NCBI RefSeq assembly: GCF_022829515.1
Contig: NZ_JAKSYL010000077.1
Span: 52,450 to 116,449 of the forward strand
From: Methylobacterium sp. J-048
GTDB taxonomy: Bacteria > Pseudomonadota > Alphaproteobacteria > Rhizobiales > Beijerinckiaceae
Length of the DNA stretch: 64,000 bases
Direction: 5' to 3'
Shown: piece after piece, positions 25,907 through 35,694 of the stretch
Layout of the letters: every line of letters begins with the position of its first letter
Numbering within the stretch: the first letter of the stretch is position 1
Position numbers and translations under genes: made by a program
The notes under the pieces: generated by a model
Told to the model about the DNA's origin: nothing
What the model saw: the letters and a program-made list of their open reading frames with translations, nothing else
Database searches by the model: none

Positions 25907-27273
25907 CGGCCGGGCCGGCGGGCCCGCGTCTCGTCGTCCTGTCGTGCTGCCTCGGCATCCTGGCCATCGGGATCAACGGCACGGCGATCATGACCGCGCT
26001 GCCGACCATGCGGCGCGATCTCGCGCTGGATGCCGGCCACCTGGCCTGGGCGGTGAACGCCTATCTCGTCGCCGCGGCCGCCTGCGTGATGCTGGGTGGT
26101 GCCGTCACCGACCGGATCGGCGCCGCCCGGGCCTCCGTGGCCGGCCTGCTGCTGTTCGCCCTCGCCTCCGTCGTGATCGCCCTGGCGCGGGATGCGGACA
26201 TGCTGCTCGCCGGCCGCGCGCTCCAGGGCCTTGGCGCGGCCCTGTCGATCCCCAGCACCCTGGCGGCGATCAGCACCGCGAGCCCGCCCGAGCGCCGCGC
26301 GGCGGCGATCGGCGCCTGGGGCGGGGCCTTGATGCTCGGCTTCAGCATCGGGCCGCTGATCGGGGGTATCCTGACCCACCTCACCGGCTGGCGCGTGATC
26401 TTCTGGGCGGATGGGGCCGCCATCCTGCTGGCCGCGTTCGGCCTGTGGTTCGCAGGACCGCGCCGACCCGCGCTGCCGGCCACCAAGCGGCACCGTTTCG
26501 ACGGAGTCGGTTTCGTGTCCCTTGCGGTCGCGATGGTCGCCACGATCTTCGCCCTGCAGGGGCTCACCCATGTCGGCCGGGCGCCCGTCCGGCTGGCCGT
26601 GCCGCTCGGGATCGCGCTCCTGGCCTTCGCGCTGTTCGTGCGCCGGGAGCGGCGCCGGCCCGACCCCCTGGTCGATTTCGGCCTGTTCGCAACCCGGGGC
26701 TTCAGGCCGGCCCTGATCATCGCCACCACGGCGATGGTCTGCATCCTGCCACTGCTGCTGTTCTTCAACCTCGACGCACAGAGACCGGACGGCCTCGGCC
26801 TCAGCGCCATCGCCGCGGGGGCTCTGCTCCTGCCGATGAGCACGGGGCTGCTCGCCTTCGCGCTGCTCGCCCCCCGGCTCGCGGCGCGGTTCGGGGTGCG
26901 GCGGCCCATCGGGGCGGCGCTGGTGCTGGTCGCCGTGGCGGCCCCGGGTGTGGCGTGGGCCTTCGAAGCCCGCGCGCTCCCGCTCCTCGGGTTCGGGCTG
27001 TTCTGGCTCGGGGCGGGCCTGGCCGTCCCCTACGCGATCGCGCCGCGCCTGGCGCTGGCCGAGATTCCCGGGCCGCAGGCGGGCCAGGGCTCCGGCATCG
27101 TCAACAGCTGCACGCTGCTCGGCGGCAGCATCGGCGTCACCCTCGGCGCCATGGCGTTCGGCGAAGACGGCTTTTCCCGGGTGATGGTTCTGCTGGCCGG
27201 CGCTGCCCTGATCGGGCTGTTGGCCGCCGCCCGATTGCCGCCTGCGCGGCCGGCCAGGACCGGGAGGCCCTGA
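25903..27273 (+). CDS. MFS transporter, drug/proton antiporter type
   Basis: Major facilitator protein of 456 residues with about 14 hydrophobic segments, resembling the DHA2 (EmrB/QacA) group. The loop 2-3 motif A is seen as GGAVTDRIGAARA near residue 65. Motif C-like sequence GPLIGGILTHLTGWRVIF follows near residue 145. The start overlaps the esterase stop (ATGA at 25903), which indicates coupled translation. Export of a toxic compound after or together with ester hydrolysis is a reasonable inference, not proven. Confidence 0.9.
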   Translation: MTAGPAGPRLVVLSCCLGILAIGINGTAIMTALPTMRRDLALDAGHLAWAVNAYLVAAAACVMLGGAVTDRIGAARASVAGLLLFALASVVIALARDADMLLAGRALQGLGAALSIPSTLAAISTASPPERRAAAIGAWGGALMLGFSIGPLIGGILTHLTGWRVIFWADGAAILLAAFGLWFAGPRRPALPATKRHRFDGVGFVSLAVAMVATIFALQGLTHVGRAPVRLAVPLGIALLAFALFVRRERRRPDPLVDFGLFATRGFRPALIIATTAMVCILPLLLFFNLDAQRPDGLGLSAIAAGALLLPMSTGLLAFALLAPRLAARFGVRRPIGAALVLVAVAAPGVAWAFEARALPLLGFGLFWLGAGLAVPYAIAPRLALAEIPGPQAGQGSGIVNSCTLLGGSIGVTLGAMAFGEDGFSRVMVLLAGAALIGLLAAARLPPARPARTGRP

Positions 27274-27416
27274 CGGGATACGAAGCCCGGCCTGCGCCGC
27301 CGCCCGTCGCCAAGCCGTCGCCAAGCCGTGACCGTGGAGCCACGCCCGGGGTGATTCGGGCGTTCGCGGCCTGACGCGATTGGCACCGGTCCCCCGACCT
27401 GCTCTGTGGCCGGGTG

Positions 27417-28712
27417 ATGGGAATGCGCCGTGCCCCTGCCCTGCTCGTCCTGTCGCTGGCCGCCGCGTCGCCCGCCGGCGCGGCCCAGGACGCGATCGAC
27501 GACGCGATCGAGGGCATGGCCGGCCCCTCCGGCGAGCGCCTGCGCTACGACGCGAAGGGCCTGACGCTCAGCTTTCCCGAGCCCGAGGTGAAGCTCCAGA
27601 TCGGCGGCCGCCTGCATGTCGATGCCGGCGCGGCGAGCTTCAGCCGGCCGGGCCTCGCCGCGACCTTCCCCGACAGCGTCGCGGTGCGCCGCTCGTGGAT
27701 CGAGCCGACGCTCACCATCGGGAAAGATTGGGTCGTCGCCTTCCAGTACGATTTCAGCGATCCGATCCTGCCGATCAACGACGCCTTGATCGCCTGGAAG
27801 GGTCTGCCGGACACGATCCTGACGCTGGGCAACATGAAGGTGCCGTTCAGCCTCGAATGGCTGCAGAGCAACAACGACACGCTGTTCGCCGAGCGCTCCC
27901 TGGCCAACGCCTTCGTGCCGGATCGCCGCTTCGGCTTCGCGGTCGGACATCACGGGCAGGCCTGGACCGTCACCGCCGGCGTGTTCGGCAACGCCGCCAG
28001 CAACGGCATCACCGGCGACGGGGTGGCGGCCGCGGGCCGGGCCACGGTGGCGCCGATCCTGGAGGAGCGCGAGACCCTGCATCTCGGCCTCGCCGGCATC
28101 ACCCAGAGCCGCAGCCGGGGCGACGGGGCCTTCAGCTTCTCCACCCCGCCGGAGGCGTTTTTGTTCACGCGTTCCTTCGTCGATACCGGCGACCTGCCGG
28201 ACGTGGCGCGGGTGTCCCGGATCGGCGCCGAGTTCGCTTATCGCAACGGCCCGGTCCTGGTGCAGGCCGAGGTTATCCGTACCGCGGTCGACCGGTTCGC
28301 CGGCCTGGGTGGGGCTTCGCCGAGCCTCGATTTCCAGGGGGGCTATGTCGAGGCCGGCTGGGTGCTGAACGGAGCGGGCCGCGCCTACGCCCTGGCCCCG
28401 GGCAGCAGCACGAGCTACGCGACCTTCAAGGGCGTCCAGCCGCGGGACGACCAGCGGGTCTCCCGGGGCGGGGTCGGCGTGTTCGAACTGTCCGCCCGCT
28501 ACAGCGCCATCGCGCTGAACGCCCGAGGCTTTCGCGGCGGCGCCGAGCAGGACGTGAGCCTGGGCCTGAGCTGGTACCCGGAGCCGAACCTGCGCCTGAT
28601 CGCGAACGTCATTCACGGCCGCGTGCAGCCGGGTACGGCCCAGTCCGACGCGCTCGGCACCGCGCCGTTCTCGGTCGACACAATCCTGGGGCGGATCCAG
28701 ATCTACTGGTGA
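27417..28712 (+). CDS. Outer membrane porin, OprO/OprP-like
   Basis: Predicted beta-barrel porin of about 431 residues. A signal peptide (about 1-23, ending PAGAAQD) is followed by a helical stretch. The barrel has the family patterns GRLHVDAG, VRRSWIEPTLTIGKDW and LGNMKVPFSLEWL. Phosphate-selective porins O and P share this fold, but relatives also carry other anions. The GTG at 27414 could also start the protein. It is convergent with the EAL gene, 22 bases apart. No Pho regulon site was identified. Confidence 0.85.
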   Translation: MGMRRAPALLVLSLAAASPAGAAQDAIDDAIEGMAGPSGERLRYDAKGLTLSFPEPEVKLQIGGRLHVDAGAASFSRPGLAATFPDSVAVRRSWIEPTLTIGKDWVVAFQYDFSDPILPINDALIAWKGLPDTILTLGNMKVPFSLEWLQSNNDTLFAERSLANAFVPDRRFGFAVGHHGQAWTVTAGVFGNAASNGITGDGVAAAGRATVAPILEERETLHLGLAGITQSRSRGDGAFSFSTPPEAFLFTRSFVDTGDLPDVARVSRIGAEFAYRNGPVLVQAEVIRTAVDRFAGLGGASPSLDFQGGYVEAGWVLNGAGRAYALAPGSSTSYATFKGVQPRDDQRVSRGGVGVFELSARYSAIALNARGFRGGAEQDVSLGLSWYPEPNLRLIANVIHGRVQPGTAQSDALGTAPFSVDTILGRIQIYW

Positions 28713-28734
28713 GACGCGCGGCTCGGACCGCCCG

Positions 28735-30192
28735 TCAGACGGCTCTGCGCAGGACTGAGCGGAACGGCCGCCGCTCGGGCTCCGGCTCGGCCGGCGGTGG
28801 CGCGGGCGCCTCGGGCGGCGGCGGCGCGGCCAAAACCTCGGCGCGCACCGGCCGCGGCGCCGCGAAGGCCGCGCCCTGGGCGTAGGGCACGTCGAGGTCG
28901 ATCAGGTCCGGCACGTCCGCCTCGTCGGTGACTCCGATGGCGACCAGGCGGATGCCGGCCCGGGCCAGGGCCGGGGCGAGATCCTCGATCGCGAGGTCCG
29001 ACAGCCTGCGCCGGTCGGAGCCCGGCCGCAGCAGCATCTCGGCCGGCACCTTGACCTGGCCGACCCCGAGCCCGGCGAGCTGGGCCACGTCGAAGCGCAG
29101 GTCGTCCGCCCGGTCCAGGCTGAACCCGATCCGGCCGCGCAGCGGCAGGAGCAGGCCGCGCTGGCCGCCGTCGAGGCCGTGCCAGCTGGCCTGCGGCAGG
29201 GCGATCGCAAGCCCGGCCAGGGCGGGATCCTCCGCGACGGTGCGGGCCAGCTCCCGCAGCAGGCCGGGCTCGAACAGCGAGAGCGGCGACAGCCCGTAGG
29301 TCAGCATGGTCTCGCTGCCCCGGCGGGCGAGATGGCGCGCCACGATGGCGGCCCGTTGCAGCATGCGCCGGTCGAGCTCGGTGGTGCGGCCGTAGCGCTC
29401 CAGCACCGGCAGGAACGCCTCGGGCTCGATGAGCCGGCCCTCGACCCGCAGGCGGGCCAGCGCCTCGTAGGCCGTGACCTTGCGCTGGGGCAGGGTCACC
29501 ACCGGCTGCAGGTGGATCTCCAGCGCGTCCGCCTCGAAGGCCTGGACGATCTCGGCCTCGCTCTCGGCCCAGGGTGCGGGCGCGCGGGGGACCGGGCGCG
29601 GCGGGATCGGCCGCGGTGCGGGGGCTGGCGCGGGTGGCAGCTCCTGGACGACCGGTCGGGCGGGCGGGCGCGCCTCGATCGGTGCCGTTGGCGGGGCCAC
29701 CTGCGGACGACTCGCGAGCGCCGGGCCCTCGGGGGCCGGGGCCGCCTGGACGCGCGCCGGCTCCGGCTGGGCCGGGGGCAGCGGCTCGGGGCGCGGCTCC
29801 GGCCGAGCCTTGAGGGCGGCGAGTTCGGAATCCTGGGTGCTCACCACCGTGGTCAGGTCGCGCACGATGCCGCTGAGCAGCCCGAGCTCGACGGTCAGTT
29901 CCTCGACCTCGGCCCGGAGCGCGGCGTCGCCGGCCTCCGGCCGCGACGGCACGGCGGCGGTCTCGGCCTTCAAGAGGCGGCGGGACAGCAGATCGACTTC
30001 GCCGGACAGCTTCTCGCAGCGTGCCTTCAGGGAGGCGGTACGCGCCTGTGCGACGCCGGCCGCGACGGCGGCGAGCGCACCGAGTGCCAGGGCGCTCGTG
30101 AGCGGCGCGAACACCGCGAGCGGCCCGAGCACGACGAGCGCCAGAAGCCCGGCCGCCAACAGCCCCGCGTACCGGCCGAGGACCGGGACCAT
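28735..30192 (-). CDS. Membrane-anchored degenerate EAL-domain protein
   Basis: A 485-residue protein. One or two transmembrane helices (about 5-50) are followed by a coiled coil (60-115), a long Pro-rich linker (about 130-215) and an EAL-like domain to about 440. The EAL motif is present (AYEALARLR), but the usual Asn site reads GLSPLSL and the DDFG/KID metal motifs are absent (FDVAQLAGLG, QVKVPAEM). Cyclic-di-GMP hydrolysis is therefore unlikely, and a binding or scaffold role is more plausible. ATG 30192 was preferred over GTG 30204 because GGTAGG lies upstream at suitable spacing. Confidence 0.85.
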   Translation of the reverse strand: MVPVLGRYAGLLAAGLLALVVLGPLAVFAPLTSALALGALAAVAAGVAQARTASLKARCEKLSGEVDLLSRRLLKAETAAVPSRPEAGDAALRAEVEELTVELGLLSGIVRDLTTVVSTQDSELAALKARPEPRPEPLPPAQPEPARVQAAPAPEGPALASRPQVAPPTAPIEARPPARPVVQELPPAPAPAPRPIPPRPVPRAPAPWAESEAEIVQAFEADALEIHLQPVVTLPQRKVTAYEALARLRVEGRLIEPEAFLPVLERYGRTTELDRRMLQRAAIVARHLARRGSETMLTYGLSPLSLFEPGLLRELARTVAEDPALAGLAIALPQASWHGLDGGQRGLLLPLRGRIGFSLDRADDLRFDVAQLAGLGVGQVKVPAEMLLRPGSDRRRLSDLAIEDLAPALARAGIRLVAIGVTDEADVPDLIDLDVPYAQGAAFAAPRPVRAEVLAAPPPPEAPAPPPAEPEPERRPFRSVLRRAV

Positions 30193-30493
30193 CGTCAACA
30201 ACACCTACCAGGGTCACGCACCGGCCGCCGGGGGAAGTCCCGGGATGATTCGGCGGGCGAAGACCGATTCGATGATCTTTGTCGCTGCGCGGCTCCCGCG
30301 GCAAGGCGAACCGATGCGAATTCCCCCCGGTGTTGTGCCGGAGCAAGCAGGAACGTTGCGGAATCGCCACGGCGAGGCGGTTTGCGTGCGGAGGGGAGAG
30401 GGTTGCACCGGGCGCTCATGTGAACGGAAACAAAAGGCGCCATAAAGCGTGGCTATGACCACACTGTCTCCAAGCATTCCGAAGTGCGTCCCG

Positions 30494-31366
30494 ATGCTCC
30501 GTTCCCTCCGTCGTGTCGGCTCGTCCATCGGTGCCCTCGTCCTCGCCTTCGGTGTTGCGCCGACACGGGCCGCCGATCTCGGGACGGCGGCCTCCGGCTC
30601 GGGGCCGGTCTTCACGCGGGTCGATCCGGGCGCCGTCGATCCGAGCACCTGGATCGTCACCGTCAGCGCCTCGCTCCAGGCGATCCCGCGCTATCCCGGC
30701 GCGTCGGACTACGCCGCGGTCGGCTATCCCGGGATCGACATCCGCAAGGCCGGCGAGCCGCGCCGCTTCTCGACGCCGGATGACGGTTTCAGTTTCTCGC
30801 TCTACGACGATCCCGTATTCCGGATCGGCCCGACCGCCCGCATCGTGCCGGGCCGCTATTATGGCGACGACCGGCGCCACCTGTTCGGCTTCCGGGACGC
30901 GCGCATCGCCCTCGAGCCCGGCGTGTTCGCCGAGTTCTACCCGACCTCGTTCATCCGCACCCGCGTGGAGGCCCGCCAGGGCGTGTACGGGCATCACGGC
31001 ACGGTCGGCTCGGTGGCGGCGGACTACCTGATGCCGGTGGGCCAGTTCCTGTTCTCGCTCGGCCCGCGCTTCAACATCGGCGATGCCAGCTACGCCCGAA
31101 CATATTTTGGCGTGTCGCCGGCCGAGGCGGCACTCAACGGCCGCGTGACGCCGTACAATCCCGGCAGCTTCTACGCGGCGGGCGTGCTCGGCGCCGTGAC
31201 CTACACCCCGAGCGAGACCTGGGCCTATACCGGCTATGCCGGCTACACCCGTATCCTGGGCGCGTCCGGCGACAGCCCGCTGGTGCGGCGCCCGTTCGGT
31301 AACCCCGATCAGTTCCAGTTCGGCCTGAAGATCGACTACGCGTTCCGCATGCCGGCCCAGTTCTGA
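30494..31366 (+). CDS. MipA/OmpV-family outer membrane protein
   Basis: About 290 residues. A signal peptide (1-26, ending APTRAADL) is followed by beta-barrel-like sequence and a C-terminal aromatic strand (LKIDYAFRMPAQF). The pattern ASLQAIPRYPGASDYAAVGYPG and later GFSFSLYDDP is typical of MipA/OmpV, scaffold proteins linked to murein metabolism or osmotic response. ATG 30494 was chosen since the signal peptide starts there; ATG 30455 and GTG 30449 would add a non-signal leader. It is divergent from the EAL gene. Confidence 0.85.
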   Translation: MLRSLRRVGSSIGALVLAFGVAPTRAADLGTAASGSGPVFTRVDPGAVDPSTWIVTVSASLQAIPRYPGASDYAAVGYPGIDIRKAGEPRRFSTPDDGFSFSLYDDPVFRIGPTARIVPGRYYGDDRRHLFGFRDARIALEPGVFAEFYPTSFIRTRVEARQGVYGHHGTVGSVAADYLMPVGQFLFSLGPRFNIGDASYARTYFGVSPAEAALNGRVTPYNPGSFYAAGVLGAVTYTPSETWAYTGYAGYTRILGASGDSPLVRRPFGNPDQFQFGLKIDYAFRMPAQF

Positions 31367-31425
31367 CGCTTGCGCCGGCGCCGCCGCGCTCCGACATTCC
31401 GGTGACGCTGCTCACGGAGGCCCGG

Positions 31426-31647
31426 ATGGACGAGACGCACGCCGACCTGCTGATGCGGGTGGAGGGCATGACCTGCGACGGCTGCGCCGCCGCGGTGACC
31501 CGCACGGTCAACCGGATCGACCCGGCGGCCAAGGTCCAGGTCGACCGCGAAGCGGGGCGCGTCGCGATCCGCACCGACGCCCAGGCTTTGGTGATCGCCG
31601 AGGCTCTGACCAAGGCCGGCTACACCGCCACGGCCATGACCGGGTGA
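31426..31647 (+). CDS. Heavy-metal-associated (HMA) domain protein
   Basis: A single HMA domain of 73 residues, the ferredoxin-like fold used by copper chaperones. The metal site is EGMTCDGCAAAV near residue 13 (MxCxxC). GGAGG lies 5 bases before ATG 31426, so this start is preferred to GTG 31402. No P-type ATPase is adjacent; it may deliver copper or another soft metal to a transporter encoded elsewhere. It follows the MipA-like gene by 59 bases on the same strand. Confidence 0.9.
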   Translation: MDETHADLLMRVEGMTCDGCAAAVTRTVNRIDPAAKVQVDREAGRVAIRTDAQALVIAEALTKAGYTATAMTG

Positions 31648-31675
31648 GGGGCGTGCCGGATCGGTGTCTCCCGTC

Positions 31676-31711
31676 CTCGCTCCTCACCCTGAGGTGCCAA
31701 AGCGAAGCTAA
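31676..31711. repeat. Family B inverted repeat, half copy 3
   Basis: CGCTCCTCACCCTGAGGTGC followed by CAAAGCGAAGC matches only the left arm of family B (copies at 20219 and 48101). The right arm is missing. The stop codon of the small minus-strand protein falls in it, so the element may have been interrupted or used as the gene's 3' end. Confidence 0.5.
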
Positions 31712-31857
31712 GACCGGCTGAGAAACATCCCGGTCAGCAGCAGCCCGAAGGCCGCTAAACCGAACCGGCCTTCCTTGCGCTGCGTGGGGTCGAGGAAATG
31801 GGCGGCGGCGCCGGCCGCGCAGCAGGCGGCGCCCAGGCCGATCGTCAACGACGACAT
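31708..31857 (-). CDS. Small membrane protein, 49 residues
   Basis: A short reading frame below the usual size limits. It starts MSSLTIGLGAACCAAGAAAH and continues with FLDPTQRKEGRFGL, then a hydrophobic helix AAFGLLLTGMFLSRS. A perfect AGGAGG (31865-31870 on the minus strand) lies 7 bases before the ATG, which strongly supports translation. One or two membrane segments are likely. No family was recognised. It lies convergent to the HMA gene and upstream of the AT-rich region before mnmG. Confidence 0.65.
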   Translation of the reverse strand: MSSLTIGLGAACCAAGAAAHFLDPTQRKEGRFGLAAFGLLLTGMFLSRS

Positions 31858-32226
31858 GACAACCCCTCCTCATCGCGCGTCGTCCCCGACGCTGCGAAAC
31901 AGTCCCGGTCCCGGGGCCTGCCGGACGCCGTTGTCCGTTCAGGATTCTTTGTATTCGAATGCTGGCACGGCGGATGAAAACTGGCAAGTCGCGAGCGACG
32001 TCTTAAGGATCGCAGCAGGTCGAGGGCTGTGTGAGGAAGCGTTCGAAATTCCTTCTGCGATGACTGAAGGGTCTGAGTTGAATGCCGTATTCCTTGCTAC
32101 GGCGCGAAAGGCGCCGGATCCTCGGCGGTGGCAGGCCCCAAAGAGAAAGCCCCCTCCCCGGCTCGATCCAGCGGTCTTGCGCCGGGATGCGTTGACCGTC
32201 CCGGCCACGCCCGCGTAATCACCCGC
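31858..32226. other. 369-base gap before mnmG with an AT-rich patch
   Basis: No gene supported here. The part from about 31930 to 32100 is clearly poorer in G and C than its surroundings and holds short AT-rich runs (GATTCTTTGTATTCGAATG). It is the expected promoter region of the mnmG-rsmG-parAB unit. A 147-codon open frame crosses it but lacks a ribosome site or any domain. Confidence 0.55.
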
Positions 32227-34116
32227 ATGCGCATCACCTCATCCGACCGGTTCGACGTCGTGGTCGTCGGCGGCGGCCATGCCGGCGTCGAGGCGGCCGC
32301 GGCGGCCGCGCGCTGCGGCGCCCGCACGGCGCTCGTCACCCACGACCCCGCCACGATCGGGGCGATGTCGTGCAATCCCGCCATCGGAGGGCTCGGCAAG
32401 GGCCATCTCGTGCGCGAGGTCGATGCCCTGGACGGCTTGATGGGTCGGGTCGCGGATGCGGCCGGCATCCAGTTCCGGCTGCTCAACCGCCGCAAGGGGC
32501 CGGCCGTGCGCGGTCCCCGCACCCAGGCCGACAGAAAACTCTACGCCGCCGCCATGCAGGCGGCCATCGCCGGGACCGACGGGCTCACGGTGGTCGCGGG
32601 TGCCTGCGAGGACCTCGTCCTCGACCCGGAAGGCCGCCTCGCCGGCCTCGTTCTGGCGGATGGCCGGACGATCGCCTGCGCCGCCGTGGTGCTGACCACC
32701 GGCACGTTCCTGCGCGGGCTGATCCATATCGGCGAGCGCCAGATCCCCGCCGGTCGGGTCGGCGAGGCGCCGGCGATCGGGCTGGCCCAGACCCTCGACC
32801 GGCTCGGCCTGCGGCTGGGTCGGCTCAAGACCGGCACCCCGCCCCGCCTCGACGGCCGGACCATCGACTGGTCGGGCCTGGAGATGCAGGAGGCCGATGC
32901 CGAGCCGGTGCCGTTCTCGACGTTGACCCAAAAAATCACCACGCCGCAGATCCGCTGCGGCATCACCCGGACCAATCAGGCGGTCCACGACCTGATCCGG
33001 GCCAACCTGCACCGTTCGCCGATGTATTCCGGCGGCATCGCCAGCCGGGGCCCGCGCTACTGCCCGTCCATCGAGGACAAGGTCGTCCGCTTCGGCGACC
33101 GGGAGGGCCACCAGATCTTTCTGGAGCCGGAGGGGCTGGACGATCCGACGATCTATCCGAACGGCATCTCCACGGCCCTGCCGGAAGAGGTCCAGCGGGC
33201 GATCATCCGGCTGATCCCGGGGCTGGAGCGCACCACGATCCTGCGGCCGGGCTACGCCATCGAGTACGATTACGTCGACCCGCGCGAGCTCGATGCCGGG
33301 CTCCAGGTCAAGCGCCTGCCCGGCCTGTTCCTGGCCGGCCAGATCAACGGCACCACCGGCTACGAGGAGGCGGCCGGCCAGGGGCTCGTGGCCGGGCTCA
33401 ACGCCGCCCGGCGCGCCGGCGGCCTCGACCTTGCAGCTTTCGACCGGGCCGAATCCTATCTCGGCGTGATGATCGACGACCTCGTGACCCACGGGGTCAG
33501 CGAGCCGTACCGGATGTTCACCTCGCGCTCCGAGTACCGCCTGTCGCTGCGGGTCGACAATGCCGACGAGCGCCTGACGCCGCGCGGCCTCACGCTGGGC
33601 TGCGTCGGCCGGCATCGGGCCGATCATTTTTCGGTTTCGCAGACGGAGCTTCGAGAGGCACGCAGCCGGCTCGACGCCTTGAGCCTCACGCCAAACCAGG
33701 CGGCCCTGCAGGGAATCAGCTTGAACCGCGACGGCATCCGCCGCAGCGCGTTCCAGCTGCTCGCCTATCCCGAGATCACCTGGGGGCAGCTCGCCGCGAT
33801 CTGGCCGGAGCTGGCCGAGACCGCGCCCCGGATCGCCGACCGTCTCAAGACCGACGCGACCTACGCGGTCTATCTCGACCGGCAGAACGCCGACATCGCC
33901 GCCTTCCGGCGCGACGAGGCCGTGCGGCTGCCGGCCAGCCTGGACTATGCCGGGATCAGCGGCCTCTCGAACGAGATGCGGGTGAAGCTCGAGACCGTCC
34001 GGCCCGGCACCCTCGGCCAGGCCGCCCGGATCGAGGGCGTGACCCCGGCCGCCCTCACCCTCCTGGCTGCCCATGCACGACGGGCTGCGCCTGCTGGCGA
34101 CCGCCGCGTCCCATGA
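32227..34116 (+). CDS. mnmG: tRNA uridine-5-carboxymethylaminomethyl(34) synthesis enzyme MnmG
   Basis: FAD-dependent partner of MnmE in wobble-uridine modification. The 629 residues match the family. FAD motif [14 protein letters not shown] lies near residue 10 and [14 protein letters not shown] near 47. The NAD/FAD C-terminal signature includes [16 protein letters not shown] near 375 and [12 protein letters not shown] near 435. ATG 32227 was taken since conserved sequence starts just after. The gene overlaps rsmG by four bases. Confidence 0.97.
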   Translation: MRITSSDRFDVVVVGGGHAGVEAAAAAARCGARTALVTHDPATIGAMSCNPAIGGLGKGHLVREVDALDGLMGRVADAAGIQFRLLNRRKGPAVRGPRTQADRKLYAAAMQAAIAGTDGLTVVAGACEDLVLDPEGRLAGLVLADGRTIACAAVVLTTGTFLRGLIHIGERQIPAGRVGEAPAIGLAQTLDRLGLRLGRLKTGTPPRLDGRTIDWSGLEMQEADAEPVPFSTLTQKITTPQIRCGITRTNQAVHDLIRANLHRSPMYSGGIASRGPRYCPSIEDKVVRFGDREGHQIFLEPEGLDDPTIYPNGISTALPEEVQRAIIRLIPGLERTTILRPGYAIEYDYVDPRELDAGLQVKRLPGLFLAGQINGTTGYEEAAGQGLVAGLNAARRAGGLDLAAFDRAESYLGVMIDDLVTHGVSEPYRMFTSRSEYRLSLRVDNADERLTPRGLTLGCVGRHRADHFSVSQTELREARSRLDALSLTPNQAALQGISLNRDGIRRSAFQLLAYPEITWGQLAAIWPELAETAPRIADRLKTDATYAVYLDRQNADIAAFRRDEAVRLPASLDYAGISGLSNEMRVKLETVRPGTLGQAARIEGVTPAALTLLAAHARRAAPAGDRRVP

Positions 34117-34748
34117 GCGACCCGGACCGCGCCCGAATCCTCGCCGCCTCCGGTGTTTCACGTGAAACAGCCGCGCTGCTCGACCTCTACGTCGCGCAGC
34201 TCCGGCGCTGGCAGCCGATCAAGAACCTCGTCGGCCCGGCGACCCTGGCGGAGGTCTGGAGCCGCCATATCGACGACGCGCTCCAGCTCCTCGATCTCGC
34301 CCCCGAGGCTCGGACCTGGCTCGACCTCGGATCCGGCGCGGGGATCCCGGGTCTGATCCTCGCGATTGCGGGCCGAACGCGCGGGATCCGCGTGGACTTG
34401 GTCGAAAGTAACGCGCGCAAATGCGCCTTTCTCACCGAGACCGCCCGCCTTACCGGCGCATCGGCGCGGGTCCGCAACGCCCGGATCGAGGCGGTGATCG
34501 ACGAGTACCAGGGCGTCGATGTCGTCTGCGCCCGGGCGCTCGCCCCGATGACGCAACTCCTCGCCTGGACGGAGCCGCTGTTGAAAACGGGCACCACCGG
34601 GCTGTTTCCGAAGGGCCGGGACGTGCAAGCTGAATTGACCCAGGCGGCCGCGCAGTGGAGAGTCGTTAACGACCTCGTGCCGAGCCGGACTGATTCCGAA
34701 GCCCGGATCGTGCGCGTCACTGCCCTCGCCGCCCCGAGCCATCGATGA
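34113..34748 (+). CDS. rsmG: 16S rRNA (guanine(527)-N7)-methyltransferase RsmG
   Basis: SAM-dependent methyltransferase acting on G527 of 16S rRNA. The 211 residues include the SAM loop [12 protein letters not shown] near residue 70, [13 protein letters not shown] near 95 and ARALAPM near 147. Its start overlaps mnmG and its end overlaps parA, each by four bases (ATGA). Codons 14-18 (VSRET) contain a perfect parS site, a known peculiarity of alphaproteobacterial gidB genes, so the protein sequence here is constrained by DNA binding as well. Confidence 0.97.
   Translation: MSDPDRARILAASGVSRETAALLDLYVAQLRRWQPIKNLVGPATLAEVWSRHIDDALQLLDLAPEARTWLDLGSGAGIPGLILAIAGRTRGIRVDLVESNARKCAFLTETARLTGASARVRNARIEAVIDEYQGVDVVCARALAPMTQLLAWTEPLLKTGTTGLFPKGRDVQAELTQAAAQWRVVNDLVPSRTDSEARIVRVTALAAPSHR
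34154..34169. other. parS site (perfect) inside rsmG
   Basis: TGTTTCACGTGAAACA is the full 16-base alphaproteobacterial parS palindrome. It is read in rsmG as Val-Ser-Arg-Glu-Thr. ParB, encoded 1.5 kb away, loads at such sites and spreads to form the partition complex. Confidence 0.95.
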
Positions 34749-35638
34749 CCGAAGCGATCCTCGGCGATTCCGCCGACCGGTCCGTGGATCCGTCCAGCGA
34801 TCCCGTCTTGACCCCTGCCGAAAGACCGTCCGTGCGACATCCCCTGCGGATCCTGGCGCTCGCCAACCAGAAGGGCGGCGTCGGCAAGACCACGACGGCG
34901 ATCAACCTCGGCACGGCGCTGGCGGCGATCGGCGAGGACGTGCTGGTGCTCGACCTCGACCCGCAGGGCAACGCCTCCACGGGGCTCGGCATCGACCGGG
35001 CCCGGCGCCAGGTCTCGACCTACGACGTCATGACCGGCGAGGCGACGCTGGCCGAGGCGGTGATCCCCACGGCGGTGCCGCGCCTGTCGATCGCGCCTTC
35101 GACCATGGACCTCCTCGGCCTGGAGATGGAATTGGCCACCCTGCCCGACCGCGCCCACCGGCTGCGCGGCGTGCTCAAGGATATCGGCCAGGACAAGGGT
35201 CTGAGCCGGATCAGCTACGTGCTGATTGATTGCCCGCCCTCGCTCAACCTGCTGACCATCAACGCGCTCGCCGCCGCCGACGCGGTGCTGGTGCCGCTGC
35301 AATGCGAATTCTTCGCGCTGGAGGGTTTGAGCCAGCTGCTGCGTACCGTCGAGCAGGTTCGCGGCGCCCTGAACCCGAAGCTGACCATCCAGGGCATCGT
35401 GCTGACCATGTACGACCCGCGCAACAACCTCTCCGCCCAGGTGGTGGCCGATGTGCGCGGCTTCATGGGCGACAAGGTCTACGAGACCGTGATCCCCCGC
35501 AACGTCCGCATCTCCGAGGCGCCGTCCCACGGCAAGCCGGCTTTGCTCTACGATTTGAAATGTGCCGGCAGCCAGGCGTATCTGCGCCTCGCCTCCGAGG
35601 TGATCCAGCGCGAAGGCCGGGTACCGGCGGCGGCGTGA
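34745..35638 (+). CDS. parA: Chromosome-partitioning ATPase ParA
   Basis: Deviant-Walker ATPase that binds DNA and pulls ParB-parS complexes apart, segregating the origin region. The 297 residues have a variable N-terminus of about 38, then KGGVGKTTTAINLGTALA near residue 42, DLDPQGNAS near 73 and the switch IDCPPSLN near 163. It starts within the rsmG stop (ATGA overlap). parB follows 56 bases later. Its position and length mark the chromosomal type, not a plasmid RepA/ParA. Confidence 0.97.
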   Translation: MTEAILGDSADRSVDPSSDPVLTPAERPSVRHPLRILALANQKGGVGKTTTAINLGTALAAIGEDVLVLDLDPQGNASTGLGIDRARRQVSTYDVMTGEATLAEAVIPTAVPRLSIAPSTMDLLGLEMELATLPDRAHRLRGVLKDIGQDKGLSRISYVLIDCPPSLNLLTINALAAADAVLVPLQCEFFALEGLSQLLRTVEQVRGALNPKLTIQGIVLTMYDPRNNLSAQVVADVRGFMGDKVYETVIPRNVRISEAPSHGKPALLYDLKCAGSQAYLRLASEVIQREGRVPAAA

Positions 35639-35694
35639 TTGTGTGATCCCTGAATGCTGGGTATCGAGTGCGGAGTGTGACACGGGTGACAAGG

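Noticed and set aside
31775..32218. 147-codon frame crossing the AT-rich gap before mnmG
   Set aside because: No ribosome site or domain, it overlaps the small minus-strand gene, and composition changes along it.
31858..32226. Replication origin in the AT-rich region before mnmG
   Set aside because: No cluster of DnaA boxes was recognised; nearness to parAB alone is not enough to call an origin.
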